This document shows positions 42,294-51,656 of a stretch of DNA of 64,000 bases, one piece after another. Both the position numbers and the translations under genes were made by a program. Source of the DNA: Candidatus Nitrotoga fabula (lineage in GTDB: Bacteria; Pseudomonadota; Gammaproteobacteria; Burkholderiales; Gallionellaceae); assembly GCF_905221025.1 (NCBI RefSeq), contig NZ_CAJNBL010000040.1:57036-121035 (forward strand), in the 5' to 3' direction. A model generated the notes under the pieces. The model was not told the origin of the DNA. It did not search any database and saw nothing but the letters and a program-made list of their open reading frames with translations. How positions within the stretch are numbered: the first letter of the stretch is position 1; the number at the start of each line of letters is the position of its first letter.

Positions 42294-44013
42294 ATGGATA
42301 GCAAAAGTCATATCGCCTACTTTACGATGGAAATCGGGGTGGAGGATGGCATTCCGACTTATTCAGGCGGACTGGGGATACTTGCCGGAGATATGGTGCG
42401 TTCGGCAGCGGACCTGGAAGTTCCAATGGTAGCGCTGACCCTGCTGCATCGTAAGGGGTATTTCCGGCAAAAACTGGATATATCCGGCACGCAGATTGAG
42501 GAGCCGGTTTTATGGCCGGTGTCTGAGATGCTGATTGAAACAGAAGCGCGTTGCAGTGTGGAGATCGAGGGTCGCACCGTTTACCTACGGGCATGGAAAC
42601 GCGAGGTAAAAGGGGTGAATGGTTATGTTGTTCCCGTTTTTTTTCTGGATGCCGCATTGCGGGAAAATTCGGAGTGGGACCGTACGCTGACCGATTATCT
42701 TTATGGTGGAGATGAGCACTATCGTCTTTGCCAGGAAATCATTCTCGGGATTGGTGGCGTGAGGATGCTGCGTGTTCTGGGCTACCGCGAAATCAAGCGT
42801 TACCATATGAACGAAGGACACGCCGCTCTGCTAACCCTGGAACTTGCCCATGAGCTTGCCAGGAAGGCGTGGGAATTGGCTTATGAGCCGGTCAGGCAAG
42901 TTGTGACCGCTGAACTGATCCATTTGATCAAGCCAATGTGTGTTTTTACAACCCATACCCCTGTTCCAGCAGGGCATGATAAATTTCCTCTGGATCTGGT
43001 GCATCGCGTTCTTACCGATTATCACAGTGCTTTCGGTGAACGTGAAAAAGAATATTGTCCGGAAGGAATGCTGGACTTGACGTCTCTGGCAGTGGATAAC
43101 AGCCACTATATCAATGGGGTAGCCAAACGGCATGGCAAGGTTACCCAGCGTATGTTCCAGGAGCACAAAATTGATTTCATTACCAATGGGATACATGTCG
43201 CCACCTGGACATCACAACACGTGGCCAGTCTTTTTGACCAGTACATCCCTGGGTGGCGTGAAGACAATACCAGCCTGCGCCATGCGATCAATATTTCCAC
43301 GCAGGAAGTCTGGCAGGCGCACCGGCGGGCAAAAGTGGAGCTTTGTTGATCAGATAAACCGGAATATTGCTGTCGGCCTGGATTTCGACACGTTCACGCT
43401 TGCCTTTGCCCGGCGCATGACCGCTTATAAACGTCCCGAACTGCTGTTTCAGGATAGTGCAAGGCTGGTAGATATCGCTGAAAAATCGGGTGATATTCAG
43501 ATTATTTATGCAGGGAAGGCTCACCCCAATGATCAGCAAGGAAAGGATATCATCCGGCACCTGCATCAGATCAAGGAAGCGCTGAAAGGGAGGTTGAGAA
43601 TCGTTTATCTTGAAAACTACAGTATCAATCTGGCCAGATCGTTGGTGGCAGGTGTTGACCTCTGGCTGAATACACCGCAGCCTCCGCTTGAGGCATCGGG
43701 TACAAGCGGCATGAAGGCCGCCATCAATGGTGTTCCCTCCCTGAGCGGGCTGGATGGCTGGTGGGTCGAGGGATGTATCGAGGGGGTGACAGGATGGGCC
43801 ATCAGCCAGGATCAAGGACTGGAAGAGCTCGACAGGAGGGCGATGGATGCTCAGTCCCTTTACAGCAAACTAGAGACGACCATTATTCCCATGTTTTACA
43901 ATGAGCAAGACCGATATGCAGAGGTGATGCGAAGTGCTATTGCACTGAATGGCTCGTTTTTTAATACTGAACGCATGTTGAACCAGTATGTTGCCAAGGC
44001 CTATTTCAAGTAA
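42294..44013 (+). pseudogene. glgP: Alpha-glucan phosphorylase (GT35), split by a one-base frameshift
   Basis: Two overlapping frames (42294-43349 and 43132-44013) encode the two halves of a bacterial alpha-glucan phosphorylase of about 570 residues (short, archaeal-like type). First half: [60 protein letters not shown]. Second half: [38 protein letters not shown] and the pyridoxal-phosphate region EASGTSGMKAAINGV with its Lys. The frames join if one T is removed from CTTTG at 43341-43345 (...VELVDQ...). The enzyme releases glucose-1-phosphate from storage glucan. Because both halves are well conserved, an assembly error is at least as likely as real inactivation. Confidence 0.85.
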
Positions 44014-44045
44014 ATGTACCCTATCCGGCCATTCAGACCGGAAAT

Positions 44046-45224
44046 ATGATATTCGTGTTCCGTATGGTTCAGATTACAGAATCCATGATGGCTGAGCAAG
44101 TTGCCAAACTGGTGGTTCTTCCAGACAACTCGTCATCCACCTCGGTGATTACAGCAAGTTGCTCTGGAGCATGGACCATGCGGGGGATTGCTCGGCTCGA
44201 ACGCCAGCTGGATACCCTATCATGGCCTGGTGGAAGCAGCTTCGTGATCGATGGCTCAGCTATATCTGCGCTGGATACTACAGGCGCGTGGTTATTGCAC
44301 CGGATAGTTCGCGCAATGGAAGGTCGCGGGTCCGCAGTAAAAATTTTTGGTTTGCGTCCCGAATTCAGTGTCCTGCTACAGTTGGTCGCATCGCGATCTG
44401 TGTTGCAGGAAAATGGAGCCCCGCCCCGGGACAGGTTTTTGACGAGAATCGGGCAGCGGTACTGGCGTGGTGTAGCAGGGCTTTTCGCCATGCTTTCGTT
44501 TATCGGTGAAACTTCGTTTATCCTGCTGCGTTCTCTTGTCCGGCCACGCATTATCCGCTGGCGGCCGATCCTTCATAATATTCAAGTTTCCGGATTTGAG
44601 GCATTGCCGATTGTGGGTTTGATATCGTTCCTGATGGGACTTGTGATTGCCTATCAGGGCGCGGATCAATTGCAACGCTTTGGCGCGAATATTTTTATTG
44701 TTGACCTGGTAGGGTTGTCGATGATGCGCGAACTTTCTCCGCTGCTGACGGCGATTATTGTTGCCGGCCGTTCTGGTTCTGCTTATGCTGCACAGATCGG
44801 TACGATGCAGGTTACGGAGGAAATTGATGCCCTGCGCACCATCGGGATTGGTGCCATTGAGATGCTGGTGCTTCCCAAAATGGTTGCGCTGATCATTGTC
44901 CTGCCGTTGTTGACAGTCTGGGCCGATATTGCCGGGGTATTGGGCGGCATGGCAATGGCCAGCTTCAAGCTTAACGTAGGGTATGGCGTTTTTATCGATC
45001 GTATCGGTAGTGCAGTGAGCCTTTCCTCATTTCTTACGGGTGTTGGCAAAGCGCCGGTATTTGCTGCGATTATCGCAATGATTGGTTGCTATCAGGGTTT
45101 CTGTGTTACTGGCAGCGCTGACAGCGTCGGCCGCCAGACAACAGTGAGCGTGGTACAGTCCATTTTTCTGGTGATTCTGACTGATGCTTTGTTTTCGGTT
45201 GTGTTTAACTGGCTCAATATATGA
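44046..45224 (+). CDS. mlaE: MlaE-type lipid ABC transporter permease with STAS domain
   Basis: 392 residues. Residues of roughly 25-115 form a STAS-like (MlaB) domain (FVIDGSAISALDTTGAWLLHRIV); the rest is the MlaE permease with GFEALPIVGLISFLMGLVIAYQGADQLQRFG and GRSGSAYAAQIGTMQVTEEIDALRTIGI. Together with MlaF and MlaD it moves phospholipid between the membranes, keeping the outer membrane asymmetric. Fusion of MlaB to MlaE replaces the separate mlaB gene. Several ATG codons (44046, 44064, 44085) are possible starts; the first is given. The ATPase gene overlaps the stop by four bases (ATGA). Confidence 0.92.
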   Translation: MIFVFRMVQITESMMAEQVAKLVVLPDNSSSTSVITASCSGAWTMRGIARLERQLDTLSWPGGSSFVIDGSAISALDTTGAWLLHRIVRAMEGRGSAVKIFGLRPEFSVLLQLVASRSVLQENGAPPRDRFLTRIGQRYWRGVAGLFAMLSFIGETSFILLRSLVRPRIIRWRPILHNIQVSGFEALPIVGLISFLMGLVIAYQGADQLQRFGANIFIVDLVGLSMMRELSPLLTAIIVAGRSGSAYAAQIGTMQVTEEIDALRTIGIGAIEMLVLPKMVALIIVLPLLTVWADIAGVLGGMAMASFKLNVGYGVFIDRIGSAVSLSSFLTGVGKAPVFAAIIAMIGCYQGFCVTGSADSVGRQTTVSVVQSIFLVILTDALFSVVFNWLNI

Positions 45225-46024
45225 ATGACGGGAAGAGGCCAACGCAAAGTTCCGCTGCAGTGATCGATATTTGCGATCTAAGGACTCGTTTTGGTAACAG
45301 GGTAATTCATGACAATATAAATCTGAAGGTCTATCCGGGGGAGATATTCGCTCTGGCGGGTGGCAGTGGCAGTGGGAAATCGACATTGTTGCGTACTATT
45401 ATCATGCTGTTGCAGCCGGAATCAGGTTCGATCCGGGTGTTTGGCCGGGAAGTGGTTGGCCTGAACGACGAACAGGCTTTGCCTTTGCGGCGGCGCTGGG
45501 GTGTGATGTTCGAGCGCGGGGCATTGTTCGGTTCACTTACTGTAATCGAGAATGTCAGTATGGTGTTACGTGAGCATACATGTCTCAGTGTCCGCATGAT
45601 CAAAGAGATCGCTGCGATGAAGATTGCACTTGCAGGCTTGCCTGCAGATGCGGGGTGCAAATATCCCGGTGAATTGAGCGGGGGGATGCGCAAGCGTGCC
45701 GCTTTGGCACGAGCCATTGCGCTGGATCCGGAATTGCTGTTTCTGGACGAACCTACCGCGGGTCTTGATCCTCTTAGCGCGAGTGGCATAGATGAACTGG
45801 TGCAGAGCCTGCGAAATGCGCTTGGATTAACCATTATGATGATCACGCATGATCTGGATCTGCTGTGGAGGACGGCGGATCGTGTAGCGGTACTGGGGGA
45901 TGGGCATATCCTGGGATTGGGATCCATGCAGGAACTCTCACGGTTGGAACAACCGGTCATCAGGGAATATTTTTATGGACCGCGCGGTCGTGCAGCATGG
46001 GAGCAGGCATGGAAGAAAAAATAA
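45221..46024 (+). CDS. mlaF: MlaF-type ABC transporter ATP-binding protein
   Basis: 267 residues. Walker A LAGGSGSGKSTLL, Q-loop region, signature LSGGMRKRAALARA, Walker B LLFLDEPTAGLD and H-loop ITHDLD. The RMMFERGALFGSLTV-like stretch (VMFERGALFGSLTVIEN) and the C-terminal FYGPRGRAAWEQA are typical of Mkl/MlaF proteins. It powers MlaE at the cytoplasmic face. Overlap with mlaE is four bases and with mlaD 16 bases. Confidence 0.94.
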   Translation: MNDGKRPTQSSAAVIDICDLRTRFGNRVIHDNINLKVYPGEIFALAGGSGSGKSTLLRTIIMLLQPESGSIRVFGREVVGLNDEQALPLRRRWGVMFERGALFGSLTVIENVSMVLREHTCLSVRMIKEIAAMKIALAGLPADAGCKYPGELSGGMRKRAALARAIALDPELLFLDEPTAGLDPLSASGIDELVQSLRNALGLTIMMITHDLDLLWRTADRVAVLGDGHILGLGSMQELSRLEQPVIREYFYGPRGRAAWEQAWKKK

Positions 46025-46923
46025 ACCTGGCTGTGATTGGGGCTTTTGTGCTGGTGTTGGGTGCAGCCACCATCGCTGGAGTGCTCTGGTTCAGCAGCGG
46101 GAAATATTTTAATAAGGATCAAGATTTTTATCTTACCTACATAGACGAGTCGGTATCGGGATTGAAACTCGATGCGCCGGTGAGTTACAGGGGGGTAGAA
46201 GTTGGTCGTGTGCATAAGATCATACTGGCGCCGGGAAATGTCGAACAGGTACAACTGACGCTGGCTGTCGAACATGGTACTCCGGTTAAAATCGATACTG
46301 TGGCTACCCTTCAGACACAAGGATTGACGGGCCTGGCTTTTATTGAATTGAGCGGAGGGGCCAGCAGTTCCCCTGAATTGCAAAAAAAAGCAGGTGAGGA
46401 ATATCCTGTGATCAAATCAGGATTTTCTCGTATTAAACGACTGGATGTTGCGCTTACGGGTCTGATTGCCAATGTCGGCCGGTTTAGTGAGAATCTCAAT
46501 GCCTTGATGGGTGAGGATAACCAGAAGGCCGTGAGAAGTGCTCTGGCAGATATCGAGGTTTTGTCCCATACCCTTGCAGCACGTTCGGTTGCGATCGATT
46601 CCAGCCTGGTTAATGCGGCACGCACCCTGGAAAATACTGCACAAGCAAGCAAAGAACTGCCGCTCTTGGCGCAACGTATACAACGTAGTGCAGATTCATT
46701 TGACCGCATGACTAATGAACTCGCCCGGACAGGGGTGGGCGCGCGGAATGCGATTGACGGTACCCGGCAATTTACCAGTGAGACGCTACCGGAACTGCAT
46801 CAGATGGTTATTGAGTTGCGTGCTTTAACCGGTTCATTGCAGCGATTCAGCAGTGAACTGGAACAGAATCCGGGTGTCCTGTTGCAAGGCAGGCCTAAAA
46901 CGAGGCGGGGGCCAGGGGAATGA
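46009..46923 (+). CDS. mlaD: MlaD-type MCE-domain protein
   Basis: 304 residues from ATG 46009, with GGAGCAGG just upstream; the longer frame from 45865 is antisuited because it lies within mlaF. N-terminal membrane anchor (INLAVIGAFVLVLGAATIAGVLWFSSG), MCE domain (DESVSGLKLDAPVSYRGVEVGRV..., LQTQGLTGLAFIELSGG) and a long alpha-helical tail (residues 150-300, with NLNALMGEDNQKAVRSALADIEVL) forming the hexameric lipid tunnel or bridge. The tail is longer than in E. coli MlaD, as in MCE proteins with helical extensions such as PqiB-like ones. Confidence 0.92.
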   Translation: MEEKINLAVIGAFVLVLGAATIAGVLWFSSGKYFNKDQDFYLTYIDESVSGLKLDAPVSYRGVEVGRVHKIILAPGNVEQVQLTLAVEHGTPVKIDTVATLQTQGLTGLAFIELSGGASSSPELQKKAGEEYPVIKSGFSRIKRLDVALTGLIANVGRFSENLNALMGEDNQKAVRSALADIEVLSHTLAARSVAIDSSLVNAARTLENTAQASKELPLLAQRIQRSADSFDRMTNELARTGVGARNAIDGTRQFTSETLPELHQMVIELRALTGSLQRFSSELEQNPGVLLQGRPKTRRGPGE

Positions 46924-46960
46924 TGTCATTAATTTTATTCAGTGATCATTGGATCAAGCC

Positions 46961-47665
46961 ATGAGACTGCATTCACCAAAGTGCAGTGTTCTTCGGATTT
47001 TCCTGGTCTTCACATATGCCATGCTGTTAGCCGGATGTAGCATTCTGCAGACGTCTCAAGTGGAAAATCACCGCCTTTATCTGCTTGATTCAGATACATC
47101 TGTCAAGACGCTTTATTCAAAGCGGGATGCTGTCCTGGCAGTCAGCATGCCGCGTGCGCGCCCTGGATTTGATACGCCCAGGATGGCATATCTGCTGCAA
47201 CCTCACGAACTGGAATATTTTGTGGTTAACCAGTGGGCAGATGCCCCATCGCGCATGCTGGGGCCATTGTTGGCTCAAACGCTTGACCAGACGGGAAGTT
47301 TTAGAGCGATTGTGCTGAACCCAAGCTTAGTCTCTGTTGATTTAAGATTAGACACTGAACTGGTGCGTCTGCAGCAAGATTTCGGAACAAAACCGAGCAG
47401 GGTGAGATTCACGCTGCGCGCACAATTGATTGATGTCGCTGGCAAGAGAGTAATTGCAGCGAGGGTGTTCGACGAAACGGCAAACGCTATTCAGGATGAC
47501 GCATATGGTGGTGTTATCGCGGCGAATCAGGCAGTTCAAGGTGTGCTGATTCAACTGGCCGAATTTTGCATCAGTGAGTCAGGACGACGATGGTCTGGTG
47601 AGTTGCACCCGCAAGAGATCAATGGTGTACCCATGCGCCATAAAAATGGCGGTGAAATGAAATAA
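46961..47665 (+). CDS. ABC-type transport auxiliary lipoprotein
   Basis: 234 residues from ATG 46961 (TTG 46949 is also in frame). Lipobox LLAGC gives an outer-membrane lipoprotein. The mature part (HRLYLLDSDTSV, AVSMPRARPGFDTPRMAYLLQPHELEYFVVNQWADAPSRMLGPLLAQTL...) fits the ABC_trans_aux family (PqiC/YmbA-like), which partners MCE transport systems at the outer membrane. It takes the place of MlaA/MlaC in the operon mlaE-mlaF-mlaD-lipoprotein. Ends the operon, 37 bases after mlaD. Confidence 0.9.
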   Translation: MRLHSPKCSVLRIFLVFTYAMLLAGCSILQTSQVENHRLYLLDSDTSVKTLYSKRDAVLAVSMPRARPGFDTPRMAYLLQPHELEYFVVNQWADAPSRMLGPLLAQTLDQTGSFRAIVLNPSLVSVDLRLDTELVRLQQDFGTKPSRVRFTLRAQLIDVAGKRVIAARVFDETANAIQDDAYGGVIAANQAVQGVLIQLAEFCISESGRRWSGELHPQEINGVPMRHKNGGEMK

Positions 47666-47709
47666 ACAGGTATGAAATGTACCGGGTATGCAGTGATCTT
47701 TTAGTAAAA

Positions 47710-47726
47710 GGATGAAAATTTCATCC
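47710..47726. repeat. Perfect palindrome between the Mla operon and the cytochrome gene
   Basis: GGATGAAAATTTCATCC is an exact 8+1+8 dyad. It follows the lipoprotein stop by 44 bases without a clear U-tract, so it may be an operator for the cytochrome gene (start 47896) as well as a terminator. Confidence 0.55.
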
Positions 47727-47895
47727 ATTGGTACTATGATGAAAGTACTGGGAAGGAGATACAGTTTTATTTCGGGCAACTACATGCTTTATCAGTTGTT
47801 TTAATCGCGGGTGAACAATCATGGCACGGGGCGAAACCAGCGGGATGCTTTTCAGTGAATCAGGGAATAATAATATCTATATTAGGGAGGTGAAC

Positions 47896-48576
47896 ATGAA
47901 ATATTCAGGATTAGCCGTATCCTTTGCTGTATTGATGATGTCTGCTTGCGGGAATAAGAGCGAACAGGAGCCTTCATCAGTTACAGCCCCGCCATCTCCC
48001 ACTGAACAAGATTCCAGGGTTGCTGTTGAGCAGCCTACACCTTCACCTGCTATCATCACTCAGGCTCCGGTAACGACTGAACAGCCTGCAAAGGGTGATT
48101 CATCTTCCATTTCTGCAAAGAAACCCGAGAAAACAGAGTCCTCCCCCATCGCTCCGAAACTTGTCCTACCTGTGAAACCGCAAAAACAACCGGAAGTAAA
48201 GGCAGCGGAAAAATCAGAATTGGCTGTCAATGCTGTGAAAGCGCCTGTTCCGGAAAAAATGGAAATTCCAGCCAAGGCAAATGCCGAAGGGAAAGAAGGG
48301 GTGCTTGGCCGCGAAGAAGGCTTGGCTCTGGCGAATAAGAGCGGTTGCCTGGCTTGTCACAAGATAGAAACAAAACTTGTGGGTCCGGCGTGGCGGGATG
48401 TGAGCAAGCGTTACCAGGGTGACCCGGGCGCCAAGGCGCATTTGATATCCAAAGTAAAATCCGGTGGCAAGGGTAACTGGACAGATGTAACTGGAGGAAT
48501 TGCCATGCCGCCGTATTCTCCCCGTGTTTCAGATGCAGACATTGAAAAGTTGGTGTTGTTCATTTTGTCACAGTGA
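47896..48576 (+). CDS. Mono-haem c-type cytochrome lipoprotein
   Basis: 226 residues from ATG 47896 (GGGAGGTGAAC upstream). Lipobox MSACGN anchors it. A long Pro/Lys/Ala-rich linker (about residues 30-135) leads to a class I cytochrome with haem motif CLACH (C151-H155), GPAWRDVSKRYQGD and the Met axial ligand in IAMPPYSPRVSD. The C-terminal domain is like cytochrome c8/c551 (small electron carriers to oxidases or nitrite reductase). The membrane-tethered linker would let it swing between donor and acceptor complexes. No oxidase genes are adjacent. Single gene, possibly controlled from the palindrome upstream. Confidence 0.9.
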   Translation: MKYSGLAVSFAVLMMSACGNKSEQEPSSVTAPPSPTEQDSRVAVEQPTPSPAIITQAPVTTEQPAKGDSSSISAKKPEKTESSPIAPKLVLPVKPQKQPEVKAAEKSELAVNAVKAPVPEKMEIPAKANAEGKEGVLGREEGLALANKSGCLACHKIETKLVGPAWRDVSKRYQGDPGAKAHLISKVKSGGKGNWTDVTGGIAMPPYSPRVSDADIEKLVLFILSQ

Positions 48577-48787
48577 ATGGACCTAAGCCATGGTTGATGG
48601 AGTTTGACTAATTTTTCAGGCGTGAGGGCAATTGGCTGAACTACTACGGGAAATTTTGCAAACGAATGGACATAGAGCCTGTTTTCTGCAGAAGTTTCCT
48701 GTGTAGTCACATGTGGTGTGGGCACATGTGCGTTAGAGTCTGGCCTGTATATTTGCATAATTTAATGTCATCAAAGTGTTATTAGGG
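48577..48787. other. Short gap before the triphosphatase gene
   Basis: No gene seen in about 210 bases. TAGTCACATGTGGTGTGGGCACATGTG near 48709-48730 contains two CACATGTG-type repeats. Nothing else stands out. Confidence 0.35.
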
Positions 48788-50296
48788 ATGACTGCATTCG
48801 TGGCTACTGAAATTGAGCTGAAACTGACCATTGATCCTGCGCATGTAACTCGCTTGCGAAACCATCCCATGCTGAAAACGGCGGGACAGGAAAAATCTCG
48901 CCGTAGAAAACTATACAGCGTCTACTTTGATACGCCCGATCGGGATTTATACCAGTCGGGCATTGCTCTTCGATTGCGCCGCACAGGAAGATGCTGGATG
49001 CAGACTGTAAAGGGAGGAGGAAGTTCGGAGGGAGGGATGCATCAGCGCCAAGAGTGGGAGTGGCCAGTGCAGGGCATGGAGCCTGAACTGATACCGGACG
49101 CAGCCCATGCTCCCGCCAACCTACTGACGCCAGACATACTAGTACGGCTGCGGCCGCTGTTTATCACTGATTTCTGGCGTACTGTATGGAAGCTTAGAAC
49201 AATCAATGGTGACGAAGTCGAGCTGGCGCTGGATCAGGGGGCGGTGTTTTCCGGAGAAAAAAGTTTTCCGATTAGCGAGGTAGAACTTGAACTTAAGGTG
49301 GGCGCTGCATCAAGTTTGTTCGAGGTGGCCCTAGCCATACAGGAGCATGTCTTTCTTCGGGTAGAAGACGTAAGCAAGGCCGAGCGCGGATATCGTCTTC
49401 ATGGCGGAGAATTGCCCTTGCCCCGTATGTCGCGGGAGGTTGAACTGGTATCAGAAATGTCTGCAGAGCAAGCCTTCCGGTGTATTGTACGGGAGTGCAT
49501 CGGGCAACTGCAGGGCAATGTGGCGGAAATTGGGCGAATCCATAATCCGGAATATCTGCATCAGGCACATGTCGCGACCCGAAGATTGCACATGATCCTC
49601 GGGTGGTTGGCTGTTCGGCTGCCTGATGCCACCGATAATGTAATGGAGGAATTGCGATGGCTGATGGGCTGCCTTGGGAAAGCAAGGGACTGGGATGTGT
49701 TCATCAGCCAGACGCTACCGCAAATTGCTAATGAGATGTCTGATAATCAGACGCTGCAGAGGTTGCGGGAAAATGCTGTCGGGTTATGTCATGCCCAGTA
49801 TCAGGAAGTGGTCGGAGCAGTTCTGTCGCAGCGTTACACACGGCTGGTGTTGAAACTCGGGCTCATAGCCGTGCGTCAGGCAGACCAGGATGGAAAAAGG
49901 GCCGCGATATTAGAAAGGCTGGCCGGGCAGATTCTCTCCCGCCAGTACAAATGTCTACGTCGCAAGGGACGCAAATATGCTGCGATGAGTCCGGCTGAAT
50001 ATCATTCCCTACGCATAGCGGCCAAGAAGCTTCGTTATGCTGTAGAGTTTTTTGCTTGTCTTTATCCGCGAAAGCGAGCCCGACATTTTCTTTCGGTACT
50101 GGCTGCGCTGCAGGACTCGCTTGGAGAATTGAATGATGCTGTGGTTACACAGAGACTGCTTGGCGAACTGCATGTTACCCGTGGGTATGGCGCGGGTATC
50201 GTTTACGGATGGACTGTCTGTTCAGCCAGGTGTGGCTTGCAAAAAATGCATTTAGTATGGAGTGAGCTCATGCGGAGAAAACCGTTCTGGCAATAG
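48788..50296 (+). CDS. CYTH-CHAD inorganic triphosphatase-like protein
   Basis: 502 residues. N-terminal CYTH tunnel domain with EIELK (ExExK) at about residues 8-12 and Arg-rich strands (GIALRLRRTGRCWMQTVKG), then a CHAD domain of paired helices with repeated conserved histidines (YLHQAHVATRRLHMILGWL, SLRIAAKKLRYAVEFF). The combination is YgiF-like inorganic triphosphatase with a polyphosphate-binding CHAD. ATG 48788 is chosen (GTG 48776 also in frame). It sits near a metallo-beta-lactamase-fold gene and sixA; SixA and CHAD proteins are often found near polyphosphate genes, which are not seen here. Confidence 0.9.
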   Translation: MTAFVATEIELKLTIDPAHVTRLRNHPMLKTAGQEKSRRRKLYSVYFDTPDRDLYQSGIALRLRRTGRCWMQTVKGGGSSEGGMHQRQEWEWPVQGMEPELIPDAAHAPANLLTPDILVRLRPLFITDFWRTVWKLRTINGDEVELALDQGAVFSGEKSFPISEVELELKVGAASSLFEVALAIQEHVFLRVEDVSKAERGYRLHGGELPLPRMSREVELVSEMSAEQAFRCIVRECIGQLQGNVAEIGRIHNPEYLHQAHVATRRLHMILGWLAVRLPDATDNVMEELRWLMGCLGKARDWDVFISQTLPQIANEMSDNQTLQRLRENAVGLCHAQYQEVVGAVLSQRYTRLVLKLGLIAVRQADQDGKRAAILERLAGQILSRQYKCLRRKGRKYAAMSPAEYHSLRIAAKKLRYAVEFFACLYPRKRARHFLSVLAALQDSLGELNDAVVTQRLLGELHVTRGYGAGIVYGWTVCSARCGLQKMHLVWSELMRRKPFWQ

Positions 50297-50372
50297 GAAT
50301 TCCGTTGAAAATAAGGGGTGTTTTTGATTTTTTAAAGTCTATAGCAAATATTATCAATGTCAGGGAAACAGC

Positions 50373-51137
50373 ATGAAGCTTGAAGTTCTGGGCTGCAGTG
50401 GAGGTATCGGGGGGGATCGGCGTACCATGGCGCTGGCTGTGGGGCAGGGGATCCTTATTGATGCCGGGTCCGGTGTGGGTGATCTGAGCCTGGAACGAAT
50501 GATGGCGATTGAGCATGTGTTTCTTACTCATTCCCATCTGGATCATGTAGCTTTCTTGCCTTTTCTATGTGATGCCACTCTGAATTTGCGTCAAGGACCG
50601 CTTACTGTCCATGCGTTGCCGGAAACTATAGCGATGCTGAAAAAGTGTCTCTTTAATTTTATTTTATGGCCTGATTACAGTGTCATGCCAAGCCCGAGTA
50701 ATCCTTACATTGTGTTTGATCCAGTTGAAGTGGGCCGGAAGATGCAGATTGGTTCTTGTGGCATTATTCCACTTCCAGCTCAACATTCCGTGCCGGCAGT
50801 GGGTTACCAACTGGACAGCGGCAGGACAAGCATGGTCTACAGTGGGGACACTACCCTGTGCGCAGCGTTCTGGAAAAAGCTTGAAGCGATAGACAACCTT
50901 ACTGGCTTGATCATTGAGAGCACGTGTCTGAACAGTAATGCGGAGGGAGCAAGGATCTCCGGCCACATGACCCCTGATTTGTTGGTGCTTGCATTGCGCC
51001 AGTTTCGGCGCAATATAGATATTTATGTCGTTCACATGGAACCTGGAAGGGAGGATGAAACCATGCGTGAGATATATGCAGCCATAGGCGTGTTGCGCCC
51101 GGTAATGCTGAAGCGCGGTGATGTACTTGAATTCTGA
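50373..51137 (+). CDS. Metallo-beta-lactamase-fold hydrolase (cyclic-nucleotide phosphodiesterase-like)
   Basis: 254 residues. The HSHLDH motif (HxHxDH) in VFLTHSHLDHVAFLPFL supplies the zinc ligands; later ligands are in PAQHSVP, VYSGDTT and VHMEPGREDE. The GCSGGIGGDRRT opening and length fit class II-type 3',5'-cAMP phosphodiesterases rather than RNase Z or glyoxalase II. Cytoplasmic. ATG 50373 follows AGGGAAACAGC. The next gene, sixA, starts 66 bases downstream on the same strand. Substrate is uncertain. Confidence 0.85.
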   Translation: MKLEVLGCSGGIGGDRRTMALAVGQGILIDAGSGVGDLSLERMMAIEHVFLTHSHLDHVAFLPFLCDATLNLRQGPLTVHALPETIAMLKKCLFNFILWPDYSVMPSPSNPYIVFDPVEVGRKMQIGSCGIIPLPAQHSVPAVGYQLDSGRTSMVYSGDTTLCAAFWKKLEAIDNLTGLIIESTCLNSNAEGARISGHMTPDLLVLALRQFRRNIDIYVVHMEPGREDETMREIYAAIGVLRPVMLKRGDVLEF

Positions 51138-51203
51138 ATAATTTGTGAATAACGGGTATGTATCCACTATGCAGGCTGATTTTTTTAGTTTTTGGGGGGC
51201 GGT

Positions 51204-51656
51204 TTGGATCTGATTTTATGGAGGCATGCGGACGCTGAATATGGCATGCCGGACGAGGCAAGGAAACTGACCGCAAAAGGTGAACGGCAGGCACAGCAGA
51301 TAGGGCGATGGCTTGCATCCCAACTTCCGGAAGATGCACGTATTCTGGTCAGCCCTGCAAAACGGGCTCAGCAGACTGCGTGTGCCCTGAATCGGCAGTT
51401 CGAAACCCGTGGAGAGGTTGGGACCGGGGCATCGGTTGAATCGGTACTGGAGATAACAGACTGGCCGAAAACTGTGGGTGCGGTGGTTGTGGTCGGGCAT
51501 CAACCTACTATGGGGCGTATCGCAGCTACCTTGCTTTCTGGAACTGAGGAAAACTGGATTGTAAAAAAGGGCAGTGTATGGTGGCTTAGCAGTCGCGTGC
51601 GTGAAGGCAGGCTAGAAATCATACTGCGTGTGGTGATGTCTCCGGAGTTTCTGTAG
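51204..51656 (+). CDS. sixA: Phosphohistidine phosphatase SixA-like
   Basis: 150 residues beginning with TTG 51204 behind GGGGGGCGG. Histidine phosphatase fold with WRHADAE (RHG-like phosphohistidine His at residue 6) and the second catalytic His in VVVVGHQPTMGRIAATLL, plus LVSPAKRAQQTACAL. SixA removes phosphate from phosphohistidine of ArcB-like or PTS-related proteins. Neighbouring CYTH-CHAD and metallo-hydrolase genes suggest a phosphate-metabolism neighbourhood. The use of TTG is inferred because no ATG fits. Confidence 0.85.
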   Translation: MDLILWRHADAEYGMPDEARKLTAKGERQAQQIGRWLASQLPEDARILVSPAKRAQQTACALNRQFETRGEVGTGASVESVLEITDWPKTVGAVVVVGHQPTMGRIAATLLSGTEENWIVKKGSVWWLSSRVREGRLEIILRVVMSPEFL

